A stretch of DNA of 64,000 bases from Diphasiastrum complanatum. Lineage: Eukaryota; Streptophyta; Lycopodiopsida; Lycopodiales; Lycopodiaceae. Positions within the stretch are counted from its first letter, which is position 1; every line of letters begins with the position of its first letter. This document shows positions 1-9,786 of the stretch, piece by piece. The DNA lies in the NCBI GenBank assembly GCA_029204225.1, contig CM055110.1, positions 39,807,515 through 39,871,514 on the forward strand, in the 5' to 3' direction. The position numbers were made by a program, and so were the translations under genes. The notes below the pieces were generated by a model. It was not told the DNA's origin, did no database searches, and was given only the letters and a program-made list of their open reading frames with translations.

Positions 1-905
1 CTTGCTTGAGTCCGTAAAGACTTTTGAAAAGCAAGCACACTTTGGACTCATCCTTGATGAATCCTTGAGGTTGTTCCATATAGATCTCCTCCTCAAGATA
101 ACCATTTAGAAAAGCATTGGATACATCTAATTGGAACACCTTCCACTTGAAAAAACAAGCAAGAGAAATAAGAATTCTTATTGTCACCATCTTTGCAACG
201 GGTGCAAAGGTCTCCTCATAATCAAGACCATGGATTTGAGCAAATCCTTTGGCATATAATCTTGCTTTATGCTTGTTGATGGTGCCATCATGATTGAGCT
301 TGATCCGAAATAGCCACTTGCAACCAATCACATGCTTGTTGGAAGGAGGATCCACAAGCTCCCAAGTATTGTTGGTGATCAATGCATCATACTCTTGCTT
401 CATGGCATCATACCACTCCTTGGTATTCAGTGCCTCTTGTACATTCTTTGGCTCTTCATGAGAGACATAAAAAACATAATTAGTGGAATCAAGATCCACT
501 TGTTTGCCTTTGTCAACATATGAGAGCCTCTTAGGCTCGGATCTATCTCTCATGGATCTTTTTGGTGAAAAAATCCGAGGAGAGTCTTCTTCAAATCTCG
601 ACCCCATCACATCATGATTGTCTTCAAAATCAATAATTGATGATGCATCCATAGATTTCTTGATCTCGGCCTCTTCAAATGATGAGTGTTGATCTTCATG
701 AAAGACAACATCTCTACTTTCAACAACTTGAGAAGTAGAGAGTATAAAGACTCTATAGGCCTTCTTGGTGGATGAGTATCCAACCATGATCCTTTTGCAT
801 GCACTAGGATCTTCCTTCTTCCTTGTTTCCAAGGGAATATGGACAAAGCATAAGCATTCAAAAACTCTAAGGTGATCAACCTTAGGCTTCTTCAAAAATA
901 AGATT
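1..905 (-). pseudogene. Copia A integrase tail, linker and reverse transcriptase N-part
   Basis: Reading leftwards from about 900, the minus strand encodes the end of integrase, a basic-acidic linker with an SPKRS-type stretch, then the start of reverse transcriptase with GCKWLFRIK, KARLYAKGFAQ, DYEETFAPVAK, QLDVSNAFLNGYLEEEIYM and SLYGLKQ. These are hallmark copia RT blocks. The YVDD catalytic block lies beyond the left edge. The frame is offset from the integrase frame to its right: near 990-1005 the sequence lacks roughly 9-10 bases found in the related element C. Confidence 0.85.
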
Positions 906-1361
906 TCATATGGTGACTTTCCTCCAAGAGCTATATGTGGAGCCTATTGCAAAGATAATTTGCACAATTAATGGCTTCTCCCCTTTGGGCAAAGATGCCT
1001 CAATTCTCATAGATTTTGCACATTCACATAGAGATCTATTCTTTCTCTCGGCCACTCCATTTTGAGATGGAGAGTAGGCACAAGAAAACTCTCTTTTAAT
1101 GCCTTCAAGCTCACAAAAATCTTGAAATTTATTGGAGATATATTCACCACCTCCATCACTTCTAAGAGCTTTAATCTTGAATGAGAATTGCTTCTCTACA
1201 TAAGCTTTGAAAATAAGGAAATGATCAAACACCATAGATTTTGAAGCAAGAAGATATATCCAAGTGAATCTTGTGTAATCATCAATGAAAGTAACAAAAC
1301 AAGTGGCTCCTCCCTTGCTTGTAGTTGATGAGAAATGCACATCCGAGTGGATTAACTCCAA
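906..1361 (-). pseudogene. Copia A integrase core
   Basis: 151 codons of rve-type integrase, which joins retroelement cDNA to host DNA. The catalytic DDE triad is readable: first Asp in LIHSDVHF, second in LRSDGGGEY, Glu in NGVAERKNRS. The last 30 residues are out of frame and the protein ends early, because of the small deletion near 1000. The zinc-binding part belongs to the upstream frame. Dead as it stands. Confidence 0.85.
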
Positions 1362-2947
1362 AGGATGCTTGCTTTTGATAGAAGATCTTGTAAATGGCTT
1401 TTTGTGAGATTTAGCAATAGCACAAGCCTCACAAGGCTTGATCTTCTGGAGAATGACTTTGGCAAGCCAATAGCTTTGGATTCTTTGATCATAGAGAGCA
1501 TGGATTTGTAGTTGGGATGTCCCAACCTCCTATGCCATAATTCCTCCATAGAGAGCTTGTTCACAAGAGCAACATTACAAGCATTCACATACACATTTGG
1601 ATCTAGTTTATAGATGCCACAAAATCTAGATCCTAATGCAAGTATCTCATCATTCTTCTTGATAGTGCAAGTATCAACATTGAATTTTACATCAAGGCCA
1701 TTATCAAGCAATTGGCCAACACTAATAAGATTCTTGTTAAGCATAGGTACATAAAGAATTCTAGAGAGAGAAAGAACTTTAGAGGATGCAAGCTTCAAGG
1801 GAATGTTCCCTATGCCTTCAATAGGACATTCAAAATCATTTGCAGTGTATATTGATTTCTTCACTCCATCATAAGGTGCAATAGAAGAGAAAGAGTCCTT
1901 GGAGCTACACATATGTGAAGAGGCTCCACTATCAATATACCATAGGCCGTCCTTCTTGAAAGGAGTAGATGAGAAACTAGAGACCATAAGAGATCCCTCT
2001 CCATCACTTGCAATAGTGTCTTCCTTCTCATTGGTAATATTGGCTTGCTTGAGTTGATTATTCTTTTTGAAGCAATTGGTGGCATAATGACCTTTCTTGC
2101 CACAATAAAAGCACTTGATCTTCTTCTTCTTCTTGAGCTTGGATGATGAAGCATTAGAGAAATCATCTTCCTCCTCATCTTTGTCTTTGGATTTGACTTT
2201 GTCCTTGCTTGAGGATTGTTGATGTTGGTTCTTGCTCCTCTCTTTGTGCTTATCCTTGGCAAAGAGAGCTTTGCCATCATTATGAGTGAGAGAAAGCTTG
2301 TCCATCCTCAAGAACTTGTACTCTTGTCTTGATTCTTCTGAAATTAGCACACTTTGGAGAGCCTCCAAACTTGGTATCTCCTCCTTAATGGCATAGGATT
2401 GGACAAGGTTATCAAATTCACTTCTCAAGCCATTGAGAATGACTTGAACTAGCTCATTTTGATTGATGGAATCACCAATGCAAGCAAGCTCTCTATGAAT
2501 ATCTTTTACTCTCAAAACATAACTAGATGCACTCTCATCACTCTTTTGGCTACTTTGAAAGATTTGATTCCTAAGAGTGAGAAGCCTAGAGGTATTCTTA
2601 GCCTCATAGATAGTCTTGAGACAATCCCAAGCTTCTTTGGCTGTTGTACAAGTACCTATCTCCCTCAATATCTCATTAGAGACATTCATCTTAATGTAGT
2701 GGAGAGCCATCCTAGCTCTCTTTTTGTATTTTTGAACCTCTTGAAGAACTTGTGGTTCTTCTTCAAGGCCAGGAACTATGTCCATCACGTCTTGAAGGAT
2801 CAAGATGGACTCCATCCTCATTTTCCAAATTGAATAATTTGAAGTGGTCAATCTTTCACTTGGTTCCAACAAGGATGAACCCATTGAAGACATTTGAAGT
2901 GAAGAAAACTCAAATGATGAACAATAAATGTTGTTACACACTTTCAA
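1352..2947 (-). pseudogene. Copia A gag-protease
   Basis: 531 codons. The likely true start is the second or third methionine (about 2893-2884, MSSMGSSLLEP), since related elements B and C begin there. Residues ~40-230 are the copia gag (UBN2-type) domain with NYSIWKMRMESIL and SNEILREI. A lysine-rich stretch precedes a CCHC knuckle (CFYCGKKGHYATNC, ~residue 282), then the aspartic protease motif WYIDSGASSHM (~340) and the GAG-pre-integrase motif LWHRRLGHPN (~470). The last ~35 residues are out of frame: a frameshift near 1440 separates this from the integrase frame. Cytoplasmic virus-like-particle protein by family. Confidence 0.9.
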
Positions 2948-3630
2948 TAGGATCCAATAATTGAGTACTATCTCCTCCTATGAAAGATCTTACAACAATT
3001 TGTGATTGATTCTCACTAGCTACTCAAATCTCTCTAAAACAAGATCTATTTTACATCAAATGATGGAGTATTGGCAAAGTTAGGAACTAACACTCTTAGC
3101 ACATGTGAAATACACTAAGAAACCAAATTTGACTCAAATACAATGATATTGCATGAAACAAAATGGCTAAGATCTCAAAACAGTGCCTAGATCACATATA
3201 GATGAGATTGGCAAGCATACAACTGTGATTTTGGATCAACCAAGCAATCTCTTGACCAAACCAAATGTGTCCACCCAAGTCTAGGTGCCCTACCTAACCC
3301 TCTTCAAAAGCTTATAGCTTTTGATTGGCTCAACCAAATGGAATGAAACTGATTGCAACATAAACTAGACAAAAATAGCTTTAAAACAAGCTATCAAGCA
3401 AGTTAAATGGATCAAACATGAGAGAGAACTCCCAAACTGAAATTGGATGTTCCTCACACGTGTCTGAGCACCTGATTCCGTATGGTACCAGATCAGATCC
3501 AATCAATGTCCTTTTGATCTCTTTTGATCCAAAATTGAACAAGATAGCTAGGAAAATGGGCCTTGACAATTTCTAGCTCAAGATTGATGAATAGTTTTCA
3601 CTCAAATGGATCAAAATGCATGGTTAGGTA
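2948..3630 (-). other. Copia A untranslated leader
   Basis: Non-coding leader between primer site and gag, nearly collinear with the leader of element B (about 12360-13098). It contains the imperfect palindrome CACACGTGTC near 3456. A piece of this leader recurs at 28874-28957. No tRNA or known RNA fold is recognisable. Confidence 0.7.
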
Positions 3631-3643
3631 GGCTCTGATACCA
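3631..3643 (-). promoter_or_regulatory. Primer-binding site of copia A
   Basis: Read on the minus strand it is TGGTATCAGAGCC, the standard complement of the 3' end of plant initiator methionine tRNA that primes minus-strand DNA synthesis. It directly follows the LTR end ...TTCAACA, which fixes the 5' LTR border at 3644. Confidence 0.92.
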
Positions 3644-4380
3644 TGTTGAATTTCACACGTGTGGACTGTCCACTACATGTACTTGTGATCTCCTAAGGTG
3701 TGTAGATGCACCAAGATCAAGACTAGATTGAGATTCAAGATCAATCTTGAATCCTATGGCAAAAACACACTACTACATACATTCAATCACTTCCAACTCT
3801 CACTCACACGTGTGGGAAGTATTCAAAAAATAATCTAAGTAAAAACAAGCTGCTCTCCTCGGGTAGAGAGAGAAAATGCATCAAGAGCTCTCGGGTAGAG
3901 AGAGAAAGCTAGAAATCCAATAACTCACAAAATCCATGAAATCACCAAATCAATTGCATTCAAAATGAGGAGTACAATGATACTAGTAGGTCCACGAGCT
4001 ACCACTATGCTTAACTATGATTGGACCATATTTTGTCACCTCTTGATCCTATTGGATCATTGATCTATGCACCTCTTAATTCTATTGGACTATATTCAAG
4101 CACACCTCAATTTCCTATTGGACCTCACAAGGTTCCACCTCTAAATCCTATTGGACCTCTTGGAATTCATCAAACAAAAACTTTACACTTGTCTACACTC
4201 TAATTAGCAAGTGTTTAGTCTCTTACTCTATTTTGGCTCAATAGTGGCATTACAAGTGGAAATGCATAATTTGCCATCTATGCCAAATTTATTCCTATCA
4301 ACATCCTACACCTAGATGCTTGATGTAAAAAACATAAGACCCCTATTTCTAACATAGATAATCTTTTTCAATTCTTCACA
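3644..4380 (-). repeat. 5' LTR of copia A
   Basis: 737 bp, bounded by TG and CA. It is homologous to the 820-bp LTRs of element B over most of its length but ends differently at its U3 side. It carries two exact CACACGTGTG palindromes (3654-3663, 3805-3814) and five ATTGG/CCAAT boxes at 4020, 4051, 4084, 4117 and 4150. Confidence 0.9.
4020..4154 (-). promoter_or_regulatory. Five-copy CCAAT-box array in LTR U3
   Basis: ATTGG (CCAAT on the element strand) starts at 4020, 4051, 4084, 4117 and 4150, spacing 31, 33, 33 and 33 bases. Bases around the boxes are also similar (CCTCTAAATCCTATTGGACC), so this is a degenerate 33-bp tandem repeat. CCAAT is the NF-Y site in plants; use by the element is inferred. 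The same array sits in both LTRs of element B (9216-9350 and its partner). Confidence 0.6.
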
Positions 4381-5516
4381 ACAATTCGAACCCTTATCTC
4401 TCTTGCAACTCTTTATGGTTGGGACATGTGGCAAATGGATGTTACTAATGCTTTTTTTAATGGTGATCTTGAAGAGGAAATCTACATGGAGCAACCCGAG
4501 GGCTATGTTTCACATGACAAGCCTAATCGTGTGTGTTTCCTACAAAAGAGCTTGTATGGGCTTAAGCAAGCACCAAGAAGTTGGTATGCTAAGCTCAATT
4601 TCTTCTTACTCTCTCAAAACTTCATCATGAGTGAGTATGATCATTCTCTCTACTTTAGATTGAATGATAATGATGACATCGCTTTGCTTTTGATCTATGT
4701 TTATGACATGATCCTAAGTGGTGATAGCAATGAAGATATAGATGACATCAAGATGGCACTTAAAAGTATGTTTGAGATACAAGATCTTGGTAAGCTTCAC
4801 TATATCTTAGAAATAGAGATTGTTAGGACTTCTAATTCTACTTTCATTTGTCAAGAGAAGTATTCTAACTCTATTCTAAAAAGATTTCATATGGAAAATT
4901 GCAAAGTAGTTTCTACTCCTATGGAATCAAATGTAAGCTATCTATAAGAGGTAATGAAAGATCCTTCAAGGACATTACTCTCTATAGAAAGCTCATAGGA
5001 TCTCTTATTTGGTTAGCCATCACAAGACCTGATCTAAGCTATGTGGTTGGTAAACTAAGTCAATTCATGCAAGATCCTAGTGAGGCTCATTGGAAGCTAG
5101 GAAAGAGAGTACTAAGATACCTCTCGGGATCTAGAGATTTTGGCATCTTGTATGAAGGATCTTCACCTAACCTTTGTGGTTTCTCAGATTCAGATTTTGT
5201 AGGTGATCAAATGGATAGGAAGTCAACAAGTGCCTTTGCAATATATCTTGGAGAGGGAGCTATGTCATGGCTATCAAAGAAGCAACCTACTATCTCTCTA
5301 TCTTCCACCGAGGCCAAGTACAAGGCATTGACAACCTGCACCAAGGAGATGCTTTGGATAAAGAGGATGCTATTGGATCTTCACTTGCTGGATTCTAAGA
5401 AGACACTAGTCATCTATTGTGACAACCTTTCAACCCAAAGCTTGGCAACCAATCCAGTTTTCCATGCTAGAAGCAAGCACATAGATACTTTTATTTTAGT
5501 ATATATTTCATATTAA
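4381..5516 (+). pseudogene. Older copia reverse transcriptase / RNase H remnant
   Basis: Plus-strand copia pol. The first part (to 4947) holds RT blocks QMDVTNAFFNGDLEEEIYMEQP and SLYGLKQAPRSWY, but the catalytic YVDD is YVYD here, so the first active-site aspartate is lost. A frameshift around 4925-4945 leads to GNERSFKDITLYRKLIGSL and an RNase H part with GFSDSDFVGD, TISLSSTEAKYKAL and IYCDNLSTQSLA. Homology stops at HARSKHID near 5486. It lacks its 5' end because element A inserted into it at 4380/4381. Confidence 0.85.
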
Positions 5517-6030
5517 AGAAGTCCCAAATTTTAGGACCTTCGAAATGACACCAAAATCATGTTATTTGGACATATAGGCCAAAATTGGCTATTTTAGGCT
5601 ACTGGTGCCCTAAAATTGGGTCCTAAATTCTAGAGAGAGGAGAGAGAGTCATATCTCTCACCTATGTTAGGCTGAAATTCATGGAGAACAGGTTGGAGAA
5701 ACTTATTGTATTGTTGAGAGAGATCAATAGATCATTGTCACAGTTTCTTCCTCCATTGAGAGCATTGCTTTGTGTATTGTCTTCAAGCTTTTGTGTATGA
5801 TCTTAAGAGGTTTCCAAAAGTGGTAGGTTGCTATTGTAGGGCTGGTATGCTGTTGTTTTTGGCTGCCATCAGTACCTTTTATTAGTTTCTTTTGTCTCTT
5901 GAATGCTTTGTCAAGTTCATGTGTATCAAAGGTAGCATTAGGATGCTTTGCCATTTCTAGCTTTTGTAGCTTGTTGTGCAAAGATCTTAGCCAAGTACTT
6001 TGGGAGTTTGGATCCATTCAAGATCCACTT
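5487..6030. other. Unidentified segment between two copia remnants
   Basis: About 540 bp between the broken RNase H on the left and a different copia RT on the right. A 97-codon minus-strand frame (5724-6017) begins MDPNSQSTWLRSLHNKLQKL and is lysine/histidine rich; I match it to nothing. It may be the end of another retroelement. No LTR ends or purine tract seen. Confidence 0.3.
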
Positions 6031-7343
6031 TTTTCACAAATTTTGATGAAACCTTTGCTTTTGTTGCTAAACTAGTTTCCATAAGGTTGATCATTTCTCT
6101 TGCAACTACTTTCAATTGGCCTCTATTTCAACTTGATGTGACTAATGCATTTCTCAAAGGTTATTTGGAAGAGGAGATCTTCATGAGGCAACCTGAGGCT
6201 TCATCAAAGAAGATCAAGAGGAAAAAGTGTGTTTATTGCTAAGAAGCCTTTATGGGTTTAAGCAAGCACCTAGAGCTTGGTACTCTAGGTTGAATGCTTT
6301 CTTGAACTCTATAAAATTTGTTGTAAGTACTTATGATCCTTATTTGTACTTAAGATTCCATGATGGTAAAATCATCATTCTCATTTTGTATGTAGATGAC
6401 ATTATCCTTAGTGGAAATGATCATAATGGTATACAAGAAGTGAAAGTAGCATTGTTTAAAGAGTTTAAGATGGTGGATCTTGGTAATCTTCACTTCATAC
6501 TAGGAATAGAAGTTTCAAGAGGCAAGGATTTGAGTTTTATTTGTCAATCCAAAGATGCTTTTTCTATTTTAGAAAAGTTTGAAATGAAAGATTGTAAAGG
6601 AGTAGAAACTCCTATGGAGCAAAATGTAAAAGTTTCTAATAGTGATGATGAAGCATCCTTTGAGAAAATCACACTATATAGAATACTTGCAGTCTCCTTG
6701 ATCTATCTTACTATAAGTGTGGGTAAACTAAGCCAATCTATGCAAAATCCATTGGTTTGTCATTGTAAAAAATGCAAAAAGGGTGTTGAGGTACATCTCG
6801 ACCTCCAAGAACTTTGGTGTTTTATATGATGGACCTATAATTGCCTTAAGGGCATATTCGGATGTTGATTTTGTAAGTGATAAGGTGGATAAGAGGTCCA
6901 AAAGTGCTTTTGTTGCCTTTCTTTGCAATGGCATAGTGTCTTGGCTTTCCAAAAAGCAAGATACTATTTCTCTATCTTCAACCGAATCGGAATACAAGGC
7001 ACTAACATCCACAACAAAGGAGATCTTCTGGTTGAAGAGGCTTTTGGTGGAGCTGCAAGTCACGGAGGCCGAGGAGCAGCCAATAATATATTGTGACAAC
7101 CAATCAAGCCAAGCATTAGCAACCAATCCCACATTCCATGCAAGGAGCAAGCACATAGAGATTGCTCACCATTTTGTGAGGGAAAAGGTTCAAGCAAAGG
7201 AGATCAAGCTACATCATGTGTCTCATTCAGATTGCCTTGTTGATCTACTCACTAAAGCCTTGCCAAAGGCTTCATTTATCAAGTTAAGGTCAGCTTTAGG
7301 AGTTGTAGATAGATGTACTATAGTTGTATCATGTAAAAATTGA
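6031..7343 (+). pseudogene. Copia reverse transcriptase and RNase H (second plus-strand remnant)
   Basis: Three frames in series encode RT (LVSIRLIISLATTF, QLDVTNAFLKGYLEEEIFM, SLYGFKQAPRAWYSRL, ILYVDDIIL with intact YVDD near 6390, HFILGIEV) and RNase H (SDVDFVSDKVDKRS, TISLSSTESEYKAL, IYCDNQSSQALATN, HHFVREKVQ, LTKALPKA). Frameshifts lie near 6230 and 6785. The true pol stop is at about 7341-7343, just before the polypurine tract. Everything upstream of RT is missing. Confidence 0.85.
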
Positions 7344-7350
7344 GGAGGAG
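7340..7350 (+). promoter_or_regulatory. Polypurine tract
   Basis: TTGAGGAGGAG directly before the LTR start TGTTAGAATT. This purine run primes plus-strand DNA synthesis. The same tract precedes the 3' LTR of element B on the other strand, showing related families. Confidence 0.85.
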
Positions 7351-8001
7351 TGTTAGAATTTAGCAATTATCACATGGTTTTTGATGTATTTTGACATTTA
7401 TGTGGATCCACACATGTGAGGACCTGTCCACACGTGTGAAATGACACTTGTAATATTCAGACCCATTTTGATTAGCTTTCATTTGAGTCAAATATGACAT
7501 CTAAATTATAGGAGTTAGGTCCTAGATTGTAGAAATCTAGAAGGTCAACACAAACCACCAATGGATGATGTGGCAAACTTGATAGATCTTATCCAAAGTG
7601 GATATGGATAGATACAATGAGCTGTCCCACACGTGCTGGATGCAGCTTAGAGAGAGATTATGATGATTATGTACTTGATCCATGATGGATCCATTGTTGA
7701 GCTAGTGATGAGAAACATTGGTTTGTGAAGCAATCTTGGTGTTTTAACTCTCTTAAGCACTTTCTTTGTGGATGAATGCTAAGTAAATGTTTATAAAACT
7801 ATTTCTCTGTTATCAGGCCATACAGTAGCTGTACTTCACACGTGTGAAGCTGTGCATCATCATTATTTGATTGTTCTTGCTTGGAATCACAAAGATTGTC
7901 AAGTAGAAGCTAGATTTGGAAGCTAGTCTTGATATAGATCAAGATCCCAAGCTACCAATCACTCTTTGTGATCATTTGTAGATTTACTCTGAAATTTGAC
8001 A
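7351..8001 (+). repeat. 3' LTR of the plus-strand copia
   Basis: Starts TGTTAGAATTTAGC after the purine tract and most likely ends GAAATTTGACA at 8001 (651 bp), by analogy with the TG...CA ends of neighbouring families. It holds CACACGTGTG twice (7429-7438, 7837-7846). The right border is inferred from terminal bases only, as no partner LTR is in the window. Confidence 0.7.
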
Positions 8002-8427
8002 CCTGGGATAGTCCTAATATGGTAGACCGGCCCTCTAGTATTCGATATTATTGGTTATACCATGATTTAATTCCATGTCAAGGCCAGTTTGTGACCTTGA
8101 GAGGACCCAAACACTCTAATTGAGACATATGGAGTATTGCATGTCTATGTGATAGATATAGGTAGGAGGACTGCATGAAGAGATGTGATCTATTTATAGT
8201 TAACCTGCATAGGGGTTGCATGGTTTCATGCACATGACTCTACTCTCTATATAATGAGGTAGGGATTCTCCCATCTACATATTGGGTTTAGGTTACCAGT
8301 TTCTCTCTTCTCCTCTTGCTTCACATGGCATGGCTTGGGGGATAGATCCAGGTTTAATCTAGGTTTGGTTGGGCGGTTTGGCACCATAGTCTCTTCTATT
8401 GTGTTCTCCTATCCCTTTAGGGTCTTT
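8002..8427. other. Unidentified spacer
   Basis: About 425 bp with no coding similarity that I recognise. It includes CTATTTATAG and TATATAATG, TATA-like strings found in LTR promoters, so it could be an LTR fragment. It replaces the RNase H part of the minus-strand copia pol that resumes at 8428. Confidence 0.3.
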
Positions 8428-8839
8428 ACAGATTCAACTAGCTTCCTATAGAGAGTAATGTCGTCGAAGGATCTTTCACTACCTCTTACAGTTAGCTTTA
8501 CATGAGACTCCATTGGTGTATCACTAGCTTTTGCATCTATCATATGAAATCTTTCTAAAATCAAATTAGCATACTTCTCTTGACAAATGAAAGTAGATTG
8601 AGAAGATCTAATGACTACTATTCTCAATATGTAATGCAAGTTACCAAGATCATGCACCTCAAACTCCGTCTTAAGAGCATTCTTGATATCCTCCACATCT
8701 TGATTGTCTCCACCATTCAAGATGATATCATCCACATAGATTAGCAAGATGGTAATACCATTTCTAGAAAACCTATAATAATGTGAATGATCCTACTCAC
8801 TCATAACAAAGCCTTGAGAGAGTAAAAAAGTGTTAATCT
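8428..8839 (-). pseudogene. Split copia pol, left half (RT C-part)
   Basis: Minus-strand RT from just after SLYGLKQAPRRWYAK through YVDDIILNGG and DLGNLHYILRI to DDITLYRKL, where homology ends near 8428. The reading frame continues directly from the half at 13932-14768 once element B and one duplication copy are removed, apart from an in-frame TAG near 8791. The RNase H end is missing. Confidence 0.88.
8835..8839. repeat. Target-site duplication AATCT (left copy of element B)
   Basis: AATCT abuts the LTR start TGTTGAA at 8840 and recurs at 13932-13936 immediately after the other LTR end. Five-base duplications are standard for copia integration. Confidence 0.92.
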
Positions 8840-9659
8840 TGTTGAATTTCACACGTGTGGACTGTCCACTACATGTACTTGTGATCTCCTAAGGTGTGTA
8901 GATGCACCAAGATCAAGACTAGATTGAGATTCAAGATCAATATTGAATCCTATGGCAAAAACACACTACTACATGCATTCAATCACTTCCAACTCTCACT
9001 CACACGTGTGAGAAGTGTTCCAAAATTATTCTAAGTAAAAACAAGCTGCTCTCCTCGGGTAGAGAGAGAAAAACCATCATGAGCTCTCGGGTAGAGAGAG
9101 GAAGCTAGAAATTCAATGACACTCAAAATCCACTCAATCTCAAAATCAATTAGATCCAAAAGGAGGAGTACAATGATACTAATAGATTCATGGGCTACCA
9201 CTATGCTTAACTATGATTGGATCACACTTTGCCACCTCTTAATCCTATTGGACCATTGATCCATGCACCTCTAAATTCTATTGGACTATATTCAAGCACA
9301 CCTCAATTTTCTATTGGACCTCACAAGGTTCCACCTCTAAATCCTATTGGACCTCTTAAGCTTCATCAAACAAAAGCATGACACTTGTCTACACTCTAAT
9401 TGGCACAAGTTTGGCTCTATTTTGGCTCAATATTGGCATTACAAGTGGAAATGGATAACTTGCCATCTATGCCAAATTTGACCCTATCAACATCCTACAC
9501 CTAAATGCTTGACTATGAAATTCTATGAGACCCCTATATCAAACATTTTGATTTACTTTACAATTCTCCACACGTGGGAACATCCTCCACACATGTGAGA
9601 TTTACTTACAAACTTCTATCATAAAAAATACCACGCTAGATTTTTGCCAATTTCTCACA
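8840..9659 (-). repeat. 3' LTR of element B
   Basis: 820 bp, TG...CA. Carries CACACGTGTG at 8850-8859 and 9001-9010 and CCAAT boxes (ATTGG) at 9216, 9247, 9280, 9313 and 9346 with 31/33/33/33 spacing. Its element-strand start, TGTGAGAAATTGGC, follows the purine tract at 9660. Confidence 0.95.
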
Positions 9660-9673
9660 CTCCTCCTCAAAAA
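9660..9673 (-). promoter_or_regulatory. Polypurine tract of element B
   Basis: On the minus strand it reads TTTTTGAGGAGGAG immediately before the 3' LTR. Intact and well placed, consistent with recent replication. Confidence 0.88.
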
Positions 9674-9786
9674 AATAGCTTGGAAAGTTACTAGATCACT
9701 TGAGAAGTTTGTAAATCTTTTTGAGTGGATCCTTTGTTATGCATAAGAAGTGAAGATCAGCCAAGGGATCCATCATAGCAGCACCC

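Larger units (their letters stand above)
1..4380 (-). mobile_element. Ty1/copia element A, 5' portion (3' end lies left of the window)
   Basis: On the minus strand the order is 5' LTR (3644-4380), primer-binding site, leader, gag, protease, integrase, then reverse transcriptase running off the left edge. That gene order (integrase before RT) defines the copia superfamily. The right LTR end abuts base 4381, inside an older plus-strand copia RT, so A is a nested insertion; only the right-hand flank (ACAAT, 4381-4385) is visible, so the target-site duplication cannot be checked. The leader and LTR are closely related to element B, so A and B are one family. Coding is broken by at least two frameshifts. 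Confidence 0.9.

Noticed and set aside
1861-2280. 139-codon minus-strand frame in copia A
   Set aside because: Shadow of the gag-protease frame; lysine/arginine-rich because it reads the gag basic region out of phase.
3381-3569. 62-codon frame found in the leaders of both A and B
   Set aside because: Conserved only as part of the conserved leader DNA; an equivalent position lacks any recognisable protein, although an upstream peptide cannot be fully excluded.
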